A stretch of DNA of 64,000 bases from SVTX01 sp045653805 (GTDB taxonomy: Bacteria > Bacillota > Clostridia > Oscillospirales > CAG-272), in assembly GCA_045653805.1 (NCBI GenBank), contig JAZOMF010000075.1, positions 1 to 64,000 on the forward strand, written 5' to 3'. Shown piece by piece: positions 34,700-40,500 of the stretch. The notes beneath the pieces are model-generated. The model made no database searches and was not told the origin of the DNA. It was given only the letters and a program-made list of their open reading frames with translations. The position numbers and the translations under genes are program-made. Numbering within the stretch: the stretch's first letter is position 1; each line of letters begins with the position of its first letter.

Positions 34700-35656
34700 T
34701 CACTCAAAAACGCTTTCGATAATCCGCGGACATGTTGACGGAGAATATCGCCAATAAGAAAGATGCTCAACACTTTCACAGTCAATAAAATACTTAAAGC
34801 TCGGTAGCGCCTTTTCTTCGTTTATATATGTATCTATCAACACCAGCTTTATTTTCATTCTCTCGGGGATAATACTCTTGATATATACCGCTGCGGTACG
34901 ACCGGGTGCAACACTCGAAATCCCTGCAGTATCCTTCAGCTCGGCAAGACCCGCAAGGTTTGGAGCAAGCTCCACGAACACACCGTAGTCCTCGACGCTC
35001 CTGATGATTCCTGTAACCGTCTGTCCCGGTGAGAAAAGCGCCGCGTTTTCTTCCCAAGTACCAAGAAGCTCCCTAATTGATACGAATATGCGGTTTTTCT
35101 CCTTATCAAAGGACTTGAACACAGTATTCATTACCATTCCTTTATATAAGCGGTCTTTAGGATGTGAAAAACGAGAAACCGACATACAATCCACAGGCAA
35201 GAGCGCAACGATGCCGCATCCTATGTCAATAAAGGCGCCAAAGCACTCAAGATGTGTGACACGTGAGCAGATAATATCTCCGGGGATAAGACTGTGAATA
35301 AAATTGTGTAGACATTCTATCTGTGCCGCACGTCTTGATAGATAGGCAATCGTCTGACCGCCCGACTCAACTATTGAGGTCACTTTAAAGCAGACCTGCT
35401 TTCCCACTCTCGTAATTACGGCAATATCCTTTATATCGTTGTCAGTAGAGTAAAGTACCTCATCGCGGGGAATAATGCCCACAATTCCGCCAAGATCGAC
35501 GTGAAGATTAAGCTCCTTGTCGCAGAGAATGACAGTGCTCTCAAGTATCGTCCCCATCTGCATAGCTTTCTCAAGACCAACCCTGCCGCCGCATATAAAG
35601 GTCTTATTTTCTTCGCTTCCGTACAGCAGCCCCTCAGGTCTGTAAATATTCATCAT
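34700..35656 (-). CDS. Protein with three S1 RNA-binding domains
   Basis: A 318-residue protein made of three OB-fold S1 modules: about 35-105, 123-200 (GDIICSRVTHLECFGAFIDI) and 208-280 (GQTVTGIIRSVEDYGVFVEL). It resembles a short ribosomal protein S1 or its Firmicute S1-like relatives that help translate mRNAs; with no IspH or kinase fusion, function beyond RNA binding is uncertain. GGAGG lies eight bases before the ATG. A Cys-rich first module (CGG, LCD, LHN) is slightly unusual. Confidence 0.82.
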   Translation of the reverse strand: MMNIYRPEGLLYGSEENKTFICGGRVGLEKAMQMGTILESTVILCDKELNLHVDLGGIVGIIPRDEVLYSTDNDIKDIAVITRVGKQVCFKVTSIVESGGQTIAYLSRRAAQIECLHNFIHSLIPGDIICSRVTHLECFGAFIDIGCGIVALLPVDCMSVSRFSHPKDRLYKGMVMNTVFKSFDKEKNRIFVSIRELLGTWEENAALFSPGQTVTGIIRSVEDYGVFVELAPNLAGLAELKDTAGISSVAPGRTAAVYIKSIIPERMKIKLVLIDTYINEEKALPSFKYFIDCESVEHLSYWRYSPSTCPRIIESVFE

Positions 35657-35969
35657 TTATTTGTCCTCCGATGCTTTTTGATTTACGGTTACAGTCTATG
35701 AAAGAAAGGGAGGAAATATAACATTTTCGAAGAAAATCGGAGAAAAACACATGATAAATTGAAAATTCGGGAAATTTCTAAAAAAAATTTTTGACATCAT
35801 TCAAAAGCAAACGATATGAAAAAACGAGAAAAAACGAGAAAACAAGAGCTTTGTAAAAGGTAAATTAAAAAATTGAAAAAAATTTCAAAAAAGGTATTGA
35901 CAAACAAAAAGTGTTGTGATATAATATCCAAGGTTTAAAAAATTACTTTTATTTTGGAGGATAACTAAA
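35657..35969. other. AT-rich region between S1 gene and rplM
   Basis: About 310 bases with strong A/T bias and no coding potential. It contains the rplM-rpsI promoter and a weaker upstream TTGACA (35791-35796) with a poor -10. No L13 autoregulatory leader fold was evident in the 44 bases between promoter and start codon. Confidence 0.6.
35897..35925 (+). promoter_or_regulatory. Consensus promoter of rplM-rpsI
   Basis: TTGACA (35897-35902), spacer 17, TATAAT (35920-35925). Confidence 0.88.
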
Positions 35970-36398
35970 ATGTCTACTTTCATGCAGAAAAAAGAAGCAG
36001 TTGTCCGCAAGTGGTACGTTATCGACGCAGCAAACAAGCCTCTTGGCAGAACCGCTGTTGTTGCAGCCGACCTTCTCCGCGGAAAGAACGCTCCTGAATT
36101 CACCCCCCACGTTGACTGTGGTAACTTCGTTATTATCGTAAATGCTGACAAGGCAGTACTTACCGGTAAGAAGCTCGAGCAGAAATACTATCAGAGACAC
36201 TCCGGCTACATCGGTGGTCTTAAGAGCATTCAGTACAAGAAGCTCATGGCAGAAAAGCCTGAGTTCGCTATGGAAACAGCAGTAAAGGGAATGCTTCCCC
36301 ACAACGCTCTCGGTAGAGCAGCGGCAACCAGACTCAAGGTATACTCCGGCGAGGCTCACAAGCATGAGGCTCAGAAGCCCGAGACCTACGAGTTTTAA
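35970..36398 (+). CDS. rplM: 50S ribosomal protein L13
   Basis: A 142-residue L13 with the family features WYVIDAANKPLGR near the N-terminus, GDFVIIVNADK-like core and MLPHNALGR. It is an early-assembling 23S rRNA-binding protein. GGAGG precedes the start; rpsI follows after 26 bases, the universal L13-S9 operon. Confidence 0.98.
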   Translation: MSTFMQKKEAVVRKWYVIDAANKPLGRTAVVAADLLRGKNAPEFTPHVDCGNFVIIVNADKAVLTGKKLEQKYYQRHSGYIGGLKSIQYKKLMAEKPEFAMETAVKGMLPHNALGRAAATRLKVYSGEAHKHEAQKPETYEF

Positions 36399-36424
36399 TT
36401 AAAGGAAAGGAAGGAAGATAACCT

Positions 36425-36826
36425 ATGTATACTAGTGCAAAGCCCTACTTCTACGGTACCGGTAGAAGAAAGAAGTCTGTTGCTCGTGTAAGAATTTACC
36501 CCGGTAACGGCAATATCACCATCAACGGCAAGGACATCGACACCTACTTCGGTCTCGAGACCCTTAAGCTCATCATCAACCAGCCTTTCGGCGTAACCGG
36601 CACTACCGGCAAGTTCGACATCGTTGCTAACGTAAACGGTGGCGGTATCTCCGGTCAGGCAGGTGCAATCCGTCACGGTGTAGCTCGTGCGCTCATCACC
36701 GCAGACGAGAACTACCGTCCCGCTCTCAAGGCAGCTGGATTCCTCACCAGAGACCCTCGTATGAAGGAAAGAAAGAAGTACGGACTCAAGGGCGCTCGTC
36801 GTGCTCCTCAGTTCTCCAAGAGATAA
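36425..36826 (+). CDS. rpsI: 30S ribosomal protein S9
   Basis: A 133-residue S9 with GTGRRKKSVARVRIYPG near the N-terminus and the conserved basic tail ending in KR that contacts P-site tRNA. Its last four codons plus the downstream terminator are duplicated at 37580 and 39123, making the 3' end of this gene a likely integration site for the accessory cassettes that follow. Confidence 0.98.
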   Translation: MYTSAKPYFYGTGRRKKSVARVRIYPGNGNITINGKDIDTYFGLETLKLIINQPFGVTGTTGKFDIVANVNGGGISGQAGAIRHGVARALITADENYRPALKAAGFLTRDPRMKERKKYGLKGARRAPQFSKR

Positions 36827-36886
36827 TTACCCGTTTGGAATTATTTCGATATACAAAAAGCTCTGCTATGCAGGGCTTTTTGTTTT
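36814..36886 (+). repeat. Direct repeat copy 1: rpsI 3' end plus terminator (putative attachment site)
   Basis: Begins in the rpsI coding end with CTCCAAGAGATAATTACCC (36814-36832) and runs through TTATTTCGATATAC to the hairpin AAAAAGCTCTGC. Copy 3 at 39123 matches the 19-base core exactly and the rest nearly so; copy 2 at 37580 matches CTC-AAGAGATAATT and the terminator. This is the native copy, since it is inside rpsI. Confidence 0.85.
36855..36885 (+). terminator. Terminator of rplM-rpsI
   Basis: AAAAAGCTCTGC (36855-36866) pairs with GCAGGGCTTTTT (36870-36881) with one U-G wobble, then GTTTTG. Confidence 0.88.
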
Positions 36887-36904
36887 GCAGGGCAATGCCT
36901 TAGT

Positions 36905-36957
36905 GCCGCCGTTTTTGATTATGAATTTTTGCGGCGGGAGCAAGCCCCCCGCCCTAC
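36905..36957. repeat. REP-like palindromic element, cassette 1
   Basis: GGCGGG (36933-36938) pairs with CCCGCC (36948-36953), the segment ending in CCCTAC; an outer GCCGCC/GGCGGC pairing is also possible. Similar GTAGGG-type palindromes precede two of the other promoter modules. Confidence 0.5.
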
Positions 36958-36963
36958 GTTTAT

Positions 36964-37052
36964 GGGCGGTTCAATTTGTAAAAATTCTGCCGTCCTATTT
37001 ACTTTTCGCCGTTTTTATGGTATAATCTAACTAATCGATAAACTTGAATTTG
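36964..37052 (+). promoter_or_regulatory. Cassette promoter module copy 1 (hairpin plus promoter)
   Basis: GGGCGGTTCAATT, a short loop and CTGCCGTCC form an imperfect hairpin; then TTTACT (36998-37003), spacer 17, TATAAT (37021-37026). From CCGTCC to GAATTTG it differs from copy 3 (38211) at a single position in about 63. Confidence 0.85.
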
Positions 37053-37068
37053 TTTAGGAGGTATAAAT

Positions 37069-37392
37069 ATGTTTGGGTTGTTTGCTAAAAAGGTTATGAA
37101 CGAAGAAGCGGCTAAGTGTTTTTGGGAATGGTTTGCTGAAAAAGAAGAATGGATTATCAGCTGTATTTCCAATCACGACTCCGCATTTGTATGGGCAATT
37201 GATGAAAAGTTAAAACCGGTATTCCCTTATTTCAAGGGAGAACTCGAATTCCAGCTTGGATACAACGATGGCGTTGGAGAATTTTTCTTCTTTCACTTTG
37301 GAAAGAAAGACCTTGCTCGTGATGGCGAAGCTTTAGGGAAGATGATGCCTCCGGAGATCGCAAAAAATTGGAAACTTATTCTTGAAAAATAA
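37069..37392 (+). CDS. Hypothetical cargo protein of cassette 1
   Basis: A 107-residue acidic, aromatic-rich soluble protein (FWEWFAEKEEWII near the start, GVGEFFFFHFGKK near the middle). No signal peptide or membrane segment. I do not recognise the family; the size and composition resemble small immunity-type proteins, but that is only an impression. TAGGAGG lies at the right distance. It is the single gene between repeat copies 1 and 2 and is driven by the conserved cassette promoter. Confidence 0.75.
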   Translation: MFGLFAKKVMNEEAAKCFWEWFAEKEEWIISCISNHDSAFVWAIDEKLKPVFPYFKGELEFQLGYNDGVGEFFFFHFGKKDLARDGEALGKMMPPEIAKNWKLILEK

Positions 37393-37399
37393 ATTGACC

Positions 37400-37594
37400 A
37401 ATTCCAATTTGTCGAGAAAAATAGCGTTGAATGTTGGTGTGATTTTTGGTGCAAATTTGGTGCAACACTTTATCAAACGATACTCACGATATTCACGATA
37501 TCGCACGAAAACACACGATAAAGCTACGATATCACACGTATTTCCACGATATTCACGATATCAAACAGTATTGCTAAAACTCGAAGAGATAATT
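37400..37594 (+). repeat. Cassette end module A1 running into direct repeat copy 2
   Basis: Non-coding module that starts with AATTCCAATTTGTCGA just after the cargo stop, includes GGTGCAAATTTGGTGCAACA, and has two copies of CACGATATTCACGATATC (37485-37502 and 37545-37562) exactly 60 bases apart. Seventeen bases later comes the rpsI-end copy CTCGAAGAGATAATT (37580-37594). The module recurs at 38976 with the same order. Together with the promoter module it fills the 396 bases between the two cargo genes; the frames that cross it are not conserved between copies. Confidence 0.8.
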
Positions 37595-37623
37595 TCTGCC
37601 TTACAGAGATTATTTCGATATAC

Positions 37624-37651
37624 AAAAAGCTCTGCTTCGGCAGAGCTTTTT
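37624..37651 (+). terminator. Terminator in direct repeat copy 2
   Basis: AAAAAGCTCTGC (37624-37635), UUCG tetraloop, GCAGAGCTTTTT (37640-37651), preceded by the same TTATTTCGATATAC as at rpsI. Confidence 0.9.
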
Positions 37652-37657
37652 GTTATT

Positions 37658-37684
37658 GTAGGGGCGTTCATTGAACGCCCCTAC
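37658..37684. repeat. REP-like palindrome, cassette 2
   Basis: GTAGGGGCGTTCA (37658-37670) and its perfect complement TGAACGCCCCTAC (37672-37684) separated by one base. Confidence 0.75.
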
Positions 37685-37690
37685 GGACAA

Positions 37691-37772
37691 GAGCGGTTCA
37701 ATTTGTAAAAAATTGAACTGTTCTATTTACTTTTTGCAAAAATTATGGTACAATACAACTGATAAATAAACT
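37691..37772 (+). promoter_or_regulatory. Cassette promoter module copy 2
   Basis: GAGCGGTTCAATT and AATTGAACTGTTC pair with two G-U wobbles, so the hairpin is kept although its bases differ from the other copies. Then TTTACT (37726-37731), spacer 17, TACAAT (37749-37754). Confidence 0.8.
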
Positions 37773-37788
37773 TGAAAGGTAATTTATT

Positions 37789-38139
37789 ATGGCAGTTTAC
37801 GATGCAAACAATCTTGATATTGAAGCTGTTAGGAAAGATGGTGTTGTTGAACTATTCATCATATCGTCCGGCAAGTTTGATGACAGTGCTGAACAGCAGA
37901 CTTTGCTTATGGATAAAATAGAAAACTATATAGGCTATGTTTTAAGCGACGAATTTAAAATCAAGCACCATGATTGTTCGAAGGAAAAAATTTGGATTGT
38001 ACTAAGTTTAGAAAAAAAGCCCGGTAATTTGCTTGTGGAATTATGCAGAAAAATCCACCCATGGGTTAAGTCATATGGAATCAATTATAGAGTAGAATAC
38101 AAATCGTTGTTTGGACAATACCGAAATTTAATTATATAG
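37789..38139 (+). CDS. DUF6572-like cargo protein
   Basis: A 116-residue soluble protein beginning MAVYDANNLDIEAVRKDGVV and containing LLMDKIENYIGYVLSDEF, a pattern that resembles DUF6572 proteins, which are small and of unknown function and often found in accessory regions. The assignment is by memory of the pattern, not a search. GAAAGG precedes the start. It ends with TAG. Confidence 0.65.
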   Translation: MAVYDANNLDIEAVRKDGVVELFIISSGKFDDSAEQQTLLMDKIENYIGYVLSDEFKIKHHDCSKEKIWIVLSLEKKPGNLLVELCRKIHPWVKSYGINYRVEYKSLFGQYRNLII

Positions 38140-38175
38140 CGACAAATTCCATATGACTTTTTGTGTTTTATTGGA

Positions 38176-38201
38176 AGGGACAGTCGAGGACGCCTGTCCC
38201 T
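38176..38201. repeat. REP-like palindrome before promoter module 3
   Basis: AGGGACAG (38176-38183) pairs with CTGTCCCT (38194-38201); the right end reads CCCTAC as in the other palindromes of the array. Confidence 0.6.
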
Positions 38202-38210
38202 ACAAGACAT

Positions 38211-38301
38211 AGGACGGTTCAATTTGTAAAGAATTGAGCCGTCCTATTTACTTTTTGCCGTTTTTATGGTATAATCTAACTAATCGATAAACTTGAATTT
38301 G
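38211..38301 (+). promoter_or_regulatory. Cassette promoter module copy 3
   Basis: GGACGGTTCAATT (38212-38224) pairs with AATTGAGCCGTCC (38232-38244), then TTTACT (38247-38252), spacer 17, TATAAT (38270-38275) and CTAACTAATCGATAAACTTG. Nearly identical to copy 1. Confidence 0.87.
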
Positions 38302-38319
38302 ACAAAGGAGAATATACTT

Positions 38320-38964
38320 ATGAAGAAAAGCATTTATTTAATATGTTTACTTTTAGTTTCTTGCCTTGTTTTCTCGTCCTGCTCTAAATCGGCAGGTCTT
38401 AATATAGGATTTGATGGAAGAATGGGACAATTGCCCGAGGTTTATTTTGGTGTGAAAAGCGATAAAACGGAGTTTAATATTGATGATGTTACTCTTGATT
38501 TTTCATACGGAGACGGAAGTGTTTCCGATGTAGAGGGTTATGTTGGCGGTGATAATGGAGAAGATTGCCCAATCGTCTGTATTGCCGTATATTTCTTTAA
38601 TGCAAAGCACCAAGATACTGTAACAAGTTTTGGAGAGGCTCGTTTTGAAGATTATAAAGAAATCGAGGGGGTGTATTTTGTAAAAGAAATCAGCCTTGAT
38701 GATTACAATGAAAATTATGATGTGGAAAATAGTTTTTGGGGTTGCAAATACGAACATACCGAAACCTTGACAATTCCCGAAGAAGTTATGGAACTTTCTA
38801 CAGGTTATGCTTGTCTTGGCGTTTTTCAGATAGTATATATTCCTTCAGAAAATTTGTATCGTATTGTTGGCGGCGAATACCAAGCCTTAAAATACGAAAA
38901 ACTTGACGGAGATATGGTAAAAATATCAAAGCCCATAGGAAGCCACTACGAAGCCCCCAAATAA
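38320..38964 (+). CDS. Hypothetical cargo lipoprotein
   Basis: A 214-residue predicted lipoprotein: leader MKKSIYLICLLLVSCLVF followed by the lipobox FSSC. The mature part is acidic and beta-rich (YGDGSVSDVEGYVGGDNGED) with no recognised domain. I chose the ATG at 38320, preceded by AAAGGAG at eight bases; an in-frame ATG at 38293 would bury the leader. It is the second gene of cassette 2 and has its own copy of the cassette promoter. Confidence 0.75.
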   Translation: MKKSIYLICLLLVSCLVFSSCSKSAGLNIGFDGRMGQLPEVYFGVKSDKTEFNIDDVTLDFSYGDGSVSDVEGYVGGDNGEDCPIVCIAVYFFNAKHQDTVTSFGEARFEDYKEIEGVYFVKEISLDDYNENYDVENSFWGCKYEHTETLTIPEEVMELSTGYACLGVFQIVYIPSENLYRIVGGEYQALKYEKLDGDMVKISKPIGSHYEAPK

Positions 38965-38975
38965 TAAAGCCGCAA

Positions 38976-39122
38976 AATTCCAATTTATCGACCAGAACAG
39001 CGTTGAATGTGGTGTAATTTTGGTGCAAATTTGGTGCAACACTTTATGCGACAATACTCACGATGTTCACGATATCGCACGTATTTCCACGATATTCACG
39101 ATATCAAACGGTACTCTCAAAA
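38976..39122 (+). repeat. Cassette end module A2
   Basis: Second copy of the A module: AATTCCAATTTATCGA, then GGTGCAAATTTGGTGCAACA, then CACGATGTTCACGATATC (39059-39076) and CACGATATTCACGATATC (39088-39105). Compared with A1, 31 bases between the two repeats are missing, as if deleted by recombination between GATATC-CAC sequences. The distance to the following direct repeat (17 bases) is the same as in A1. Confidence 0.82.
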
Positions 39123-39197
39123 CTCCAAGAGATAATTACCCATTTGGGATTATTTCGATATACAAAAAGCTCTGCTTCGGCAGAGCTTTTTGTTTTG
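39123..39197 (+). repeat. Direct repeat copy 3: rpsI 3' end plus terminator
   Basis: CTCCAAGAGATAATTACCC (39123-39141) is identical to the rpsI end at 36814-36832; TTTGG, ATTATTTCGATATAC and the AAAAAGCTCTGC hairpin follow as at rpsI with two substitutions before the loop. Confidence 0.85.
39164..39191 (+). terminator. Terminator in direct repeat copy 3
   Basis: AAAAAGCTCTGC (39164-39175), loop TTCG, GCAGAGCTTTTT (39180-39191). Confidence 0.9.
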
Positions 39198-39198
39198 C

Positions 39199-39275
39199 GG
39201 TGCGGTTCAATTTGTAAAAACTCTGCCATCCTATTTACTTTTCGGGAATTTTATGATATAATGCAACTGTTATAT
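39199..39275 (+). promoter_or_regulatory. Cassette promoter module copy 4
   Basis: GTGCGGTTCAATTTGTAAAA and CTCTGCCATCC form a degraded hairpin; TTTACT (39234-39239), spacer 17, TATAAT (39257-39262). Confidence 0.8.
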
Positions 39276-39301
39276 AAACTCTGATTGGACGAGGTACAAA
39301 T

Positions 39302-39913
39302 ATGAACGCAAAGTTCAAGATTAACGAATTTGTTATAGAAACTGAAAGATTAATTTTACGTCCGTTTAAGCAATCTGACCTGCACGATTTTTACGAATAC
39401 GCTTCTGTTCCGGGTGTTGGCGAAATGGCCGGTTGGAAGCATCACGAAACCATCGAAAAATCTCAAGAAATATTGGATATTTTTATTAAAGAAGATAAAA
39501 CCTTCGCTATTGTTTTAAAAGAGAACAACAAGGTAATAGGTTCTCTTGGCATTGAAAAATACGGACTTGAGGACAAGCTGACAGAATTTAATAGTTATTA
39601 TGGACGTGAAATCGGTTACGTATTATCTAAGGATTACTGGGGAAAAGGCATAATGCCTGAAGCGGTAATGGCTGTAATTAACTATTTGTTCAACAATTTG
39701 CAGTTCGACTTTTTGACCTGTGGATATTATAACTTTAACAACCAATCAAAGAGAGTTCAGGAAAAGTGTGGGTTTAAGCCTTATAGAAAACTTACTATGG
39801 ATACTCGTTTAGGTACGAAAGAACCCGGTGTCCTAAATTTACTTATCAATCCCGCAAAAAACATTTCTCTTGCGTTCTCTCATCCCGAAACGTTGATTTA
39901 TAAATGGTGCTAA
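39302..39913 (+). CDS. GNAT-family N-acetyltransferase (RimJ/RimL type), cassette cargo
   Basis: A 203-residue acetyl-CoA-dependent acetyltransferase. ETERLILRPFKQSD opens the domain; EIGYVLSKDYWGKGIMPEAV is the acetyl-CoA pyrophosphate loop region, and NNQSKRVQEKCGF is the typical C-terminal segment. Substrate unknown: RimJ/L relatives acetylate protein N-termini, amino acids or antibiotics. GAGGT lies upstream. Driven by the fourth cassette promoter. Confidence 0.88.
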   Translation: MNAKFKINEFVIETERLILRPFKQSDLHDFYEYASVPGVGEMAGWKHHETIEKSQEILDIFIKEDKTFAIVLKENNKVIGSLGIEKYGLEDKLTEFNSYYGREIGYVLSKDYWGKGIMPEAVMAVINYLFNNLQFDFLTCGYYNFNNQSKRVQEKCGFKPYRKLTMDTRLGTKEPGVLNLLINPAKNISLAFSHPETLIYKWC

Positions 39914-39936
39914 AATTCAATTTGAAGAGGTATTAA

Positions 39937-40218
39937 ATGAAAAAATCATTTGCATGCAGTGTAATATGCCAAGGTGGAATAGTTGGCGGTAGTCTTTCTA
40001 TTGACGAAAAATCCATCACCTACAAGACAAATAAGCTTACCGTAGACAGCAAATACAGAAACCTCGTTTTGCCGCTCATTGGCATCAGAGAGCTTTCGTG
40101 GAAATGGATAGTTTTCCCCGTGGCAACCTTATACATGACAAACGGGGAACAGTATAAGTTCATAATATTCAATAAAAAAGGGTTCAACGAATACTTTGCC
40201 GAAGTCATGCAACTTTAA
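39937..40218 (+). CDS. Small PH/GRAM-like domain protein
   Basis: A 93-residue, beta-rich protein (SLSIDEKSITYKTNKLTV, ending in a helix KKGFNEYFAEVMQL), which is the pattern of bacterial PH/GRAM-like domains. Soluble, no signal peptide. It starts 23 bases after the GNAT gene behind GAAGAGG and is probably co-transcribed with it. Confidence 0.7.
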   Translation: MKKSFACSVICQGGIVGGSLSIDEKSITYKTNKLTVDSKYRNLVLPLIGIRELSWKWIVFPVATLYMTNGEQYKFIIFNKKGFNEYFAEVMQL

Positions 40219-40241
40219 TTATATTTGATTCCTCACATGTA

Positions 40242-40270
40242 TTGACAAACTAAAAAATTGGTGATATAAT
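40242..40270 (+). promoter_or_regulatory. Consensus promoter of the 37-residue membrane microprotein
   Basis: TTGACA (40242-40247), spacer 17, TATAAT (40265-40270); a perfect match. Confidence 0.88.
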
Positions 40271-40304
40271 AAAACTACCAAAATTTTCAGGAGGAATAAA
40301 TACT

Positions 40305-40418
40305 ATGGCAAGACTTCTTTCTTTCGGTTGTGAGGCGATCGTATCCGCACCCGCGTTAATTCTTATCGCCGTATCTGTAGTTAGCTCTGTTGTAGTTTTC
40401 TTTAAGAAAAAGAAATAA
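40305..40418 (+). CDS. 37-residue single-pass membrane microprotein
   Basis: The frame from the ATG at 40305 encodes 37 residues: a short polar start (MARLLSFGCE), one hydrophobic helix of about 22 residues and a KKKK tail, predicting a membrane peptide with its basic end in the cytoplasm. It has a perfect promoter, an AGGAGG ribosome site ten bases upstream and a perfect terminator, all in 210 bases, which is strong evidence that it is a real gene. No homologue recognised; a type I toxin or a small membrane regulator are both possible. Confidence 0.75.
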   Translation: MARLLSFGCEAIVSAPALILIAVSVVSSVVVFFKKKK

Positions 40419-40421
40419 TAT

Positions 40422-40452
40422 AAATAACGGCGGAAAATATCCGCCGTTATTT
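40422..40452 (+). terminator. Terminator of the membrane microprotein gene
   Basis: AAATAACGGCGGA (40422-40434) pairs perfectly with TCCGCCGTTATTT (40440-40452), loop AAATA. Confidence 0.9.
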
Positions 40453-40458
40453 CATATA

Positions 40459-40490
40459 AAAACGGAGAGGCAAAAACCTCTCCGTTTTCT
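40459..40490 (-). terminator. Terminator of gpmI
   Basis: AAAACGGAGAGG (40459-40470) pairs with CCTCTCCGTTTT (40477-40488); T-rich on both strands, lying 12 bases past the gpmI stop. Confidence 0.88.
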
Positions 40491-40500
40491 TTATCAAAAA

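Noticed and set aside
35926..35969. L13 autoregulatory leader RNA before rplM
   Set aside because: The leader is only about 44 bases and AT-rich, with no clear stem.
37485..37562. CRISPR-like array from the CACGATAT repeats
   Set aside because: Only two full copies, without unique spacers of constant length and with no cas genes.
37382..37708. Possible 108-residue protein across module A1
   Set aside because: The frame is broken in the second copy of the module, so the sequence is conserved as DNA rather than as protein.
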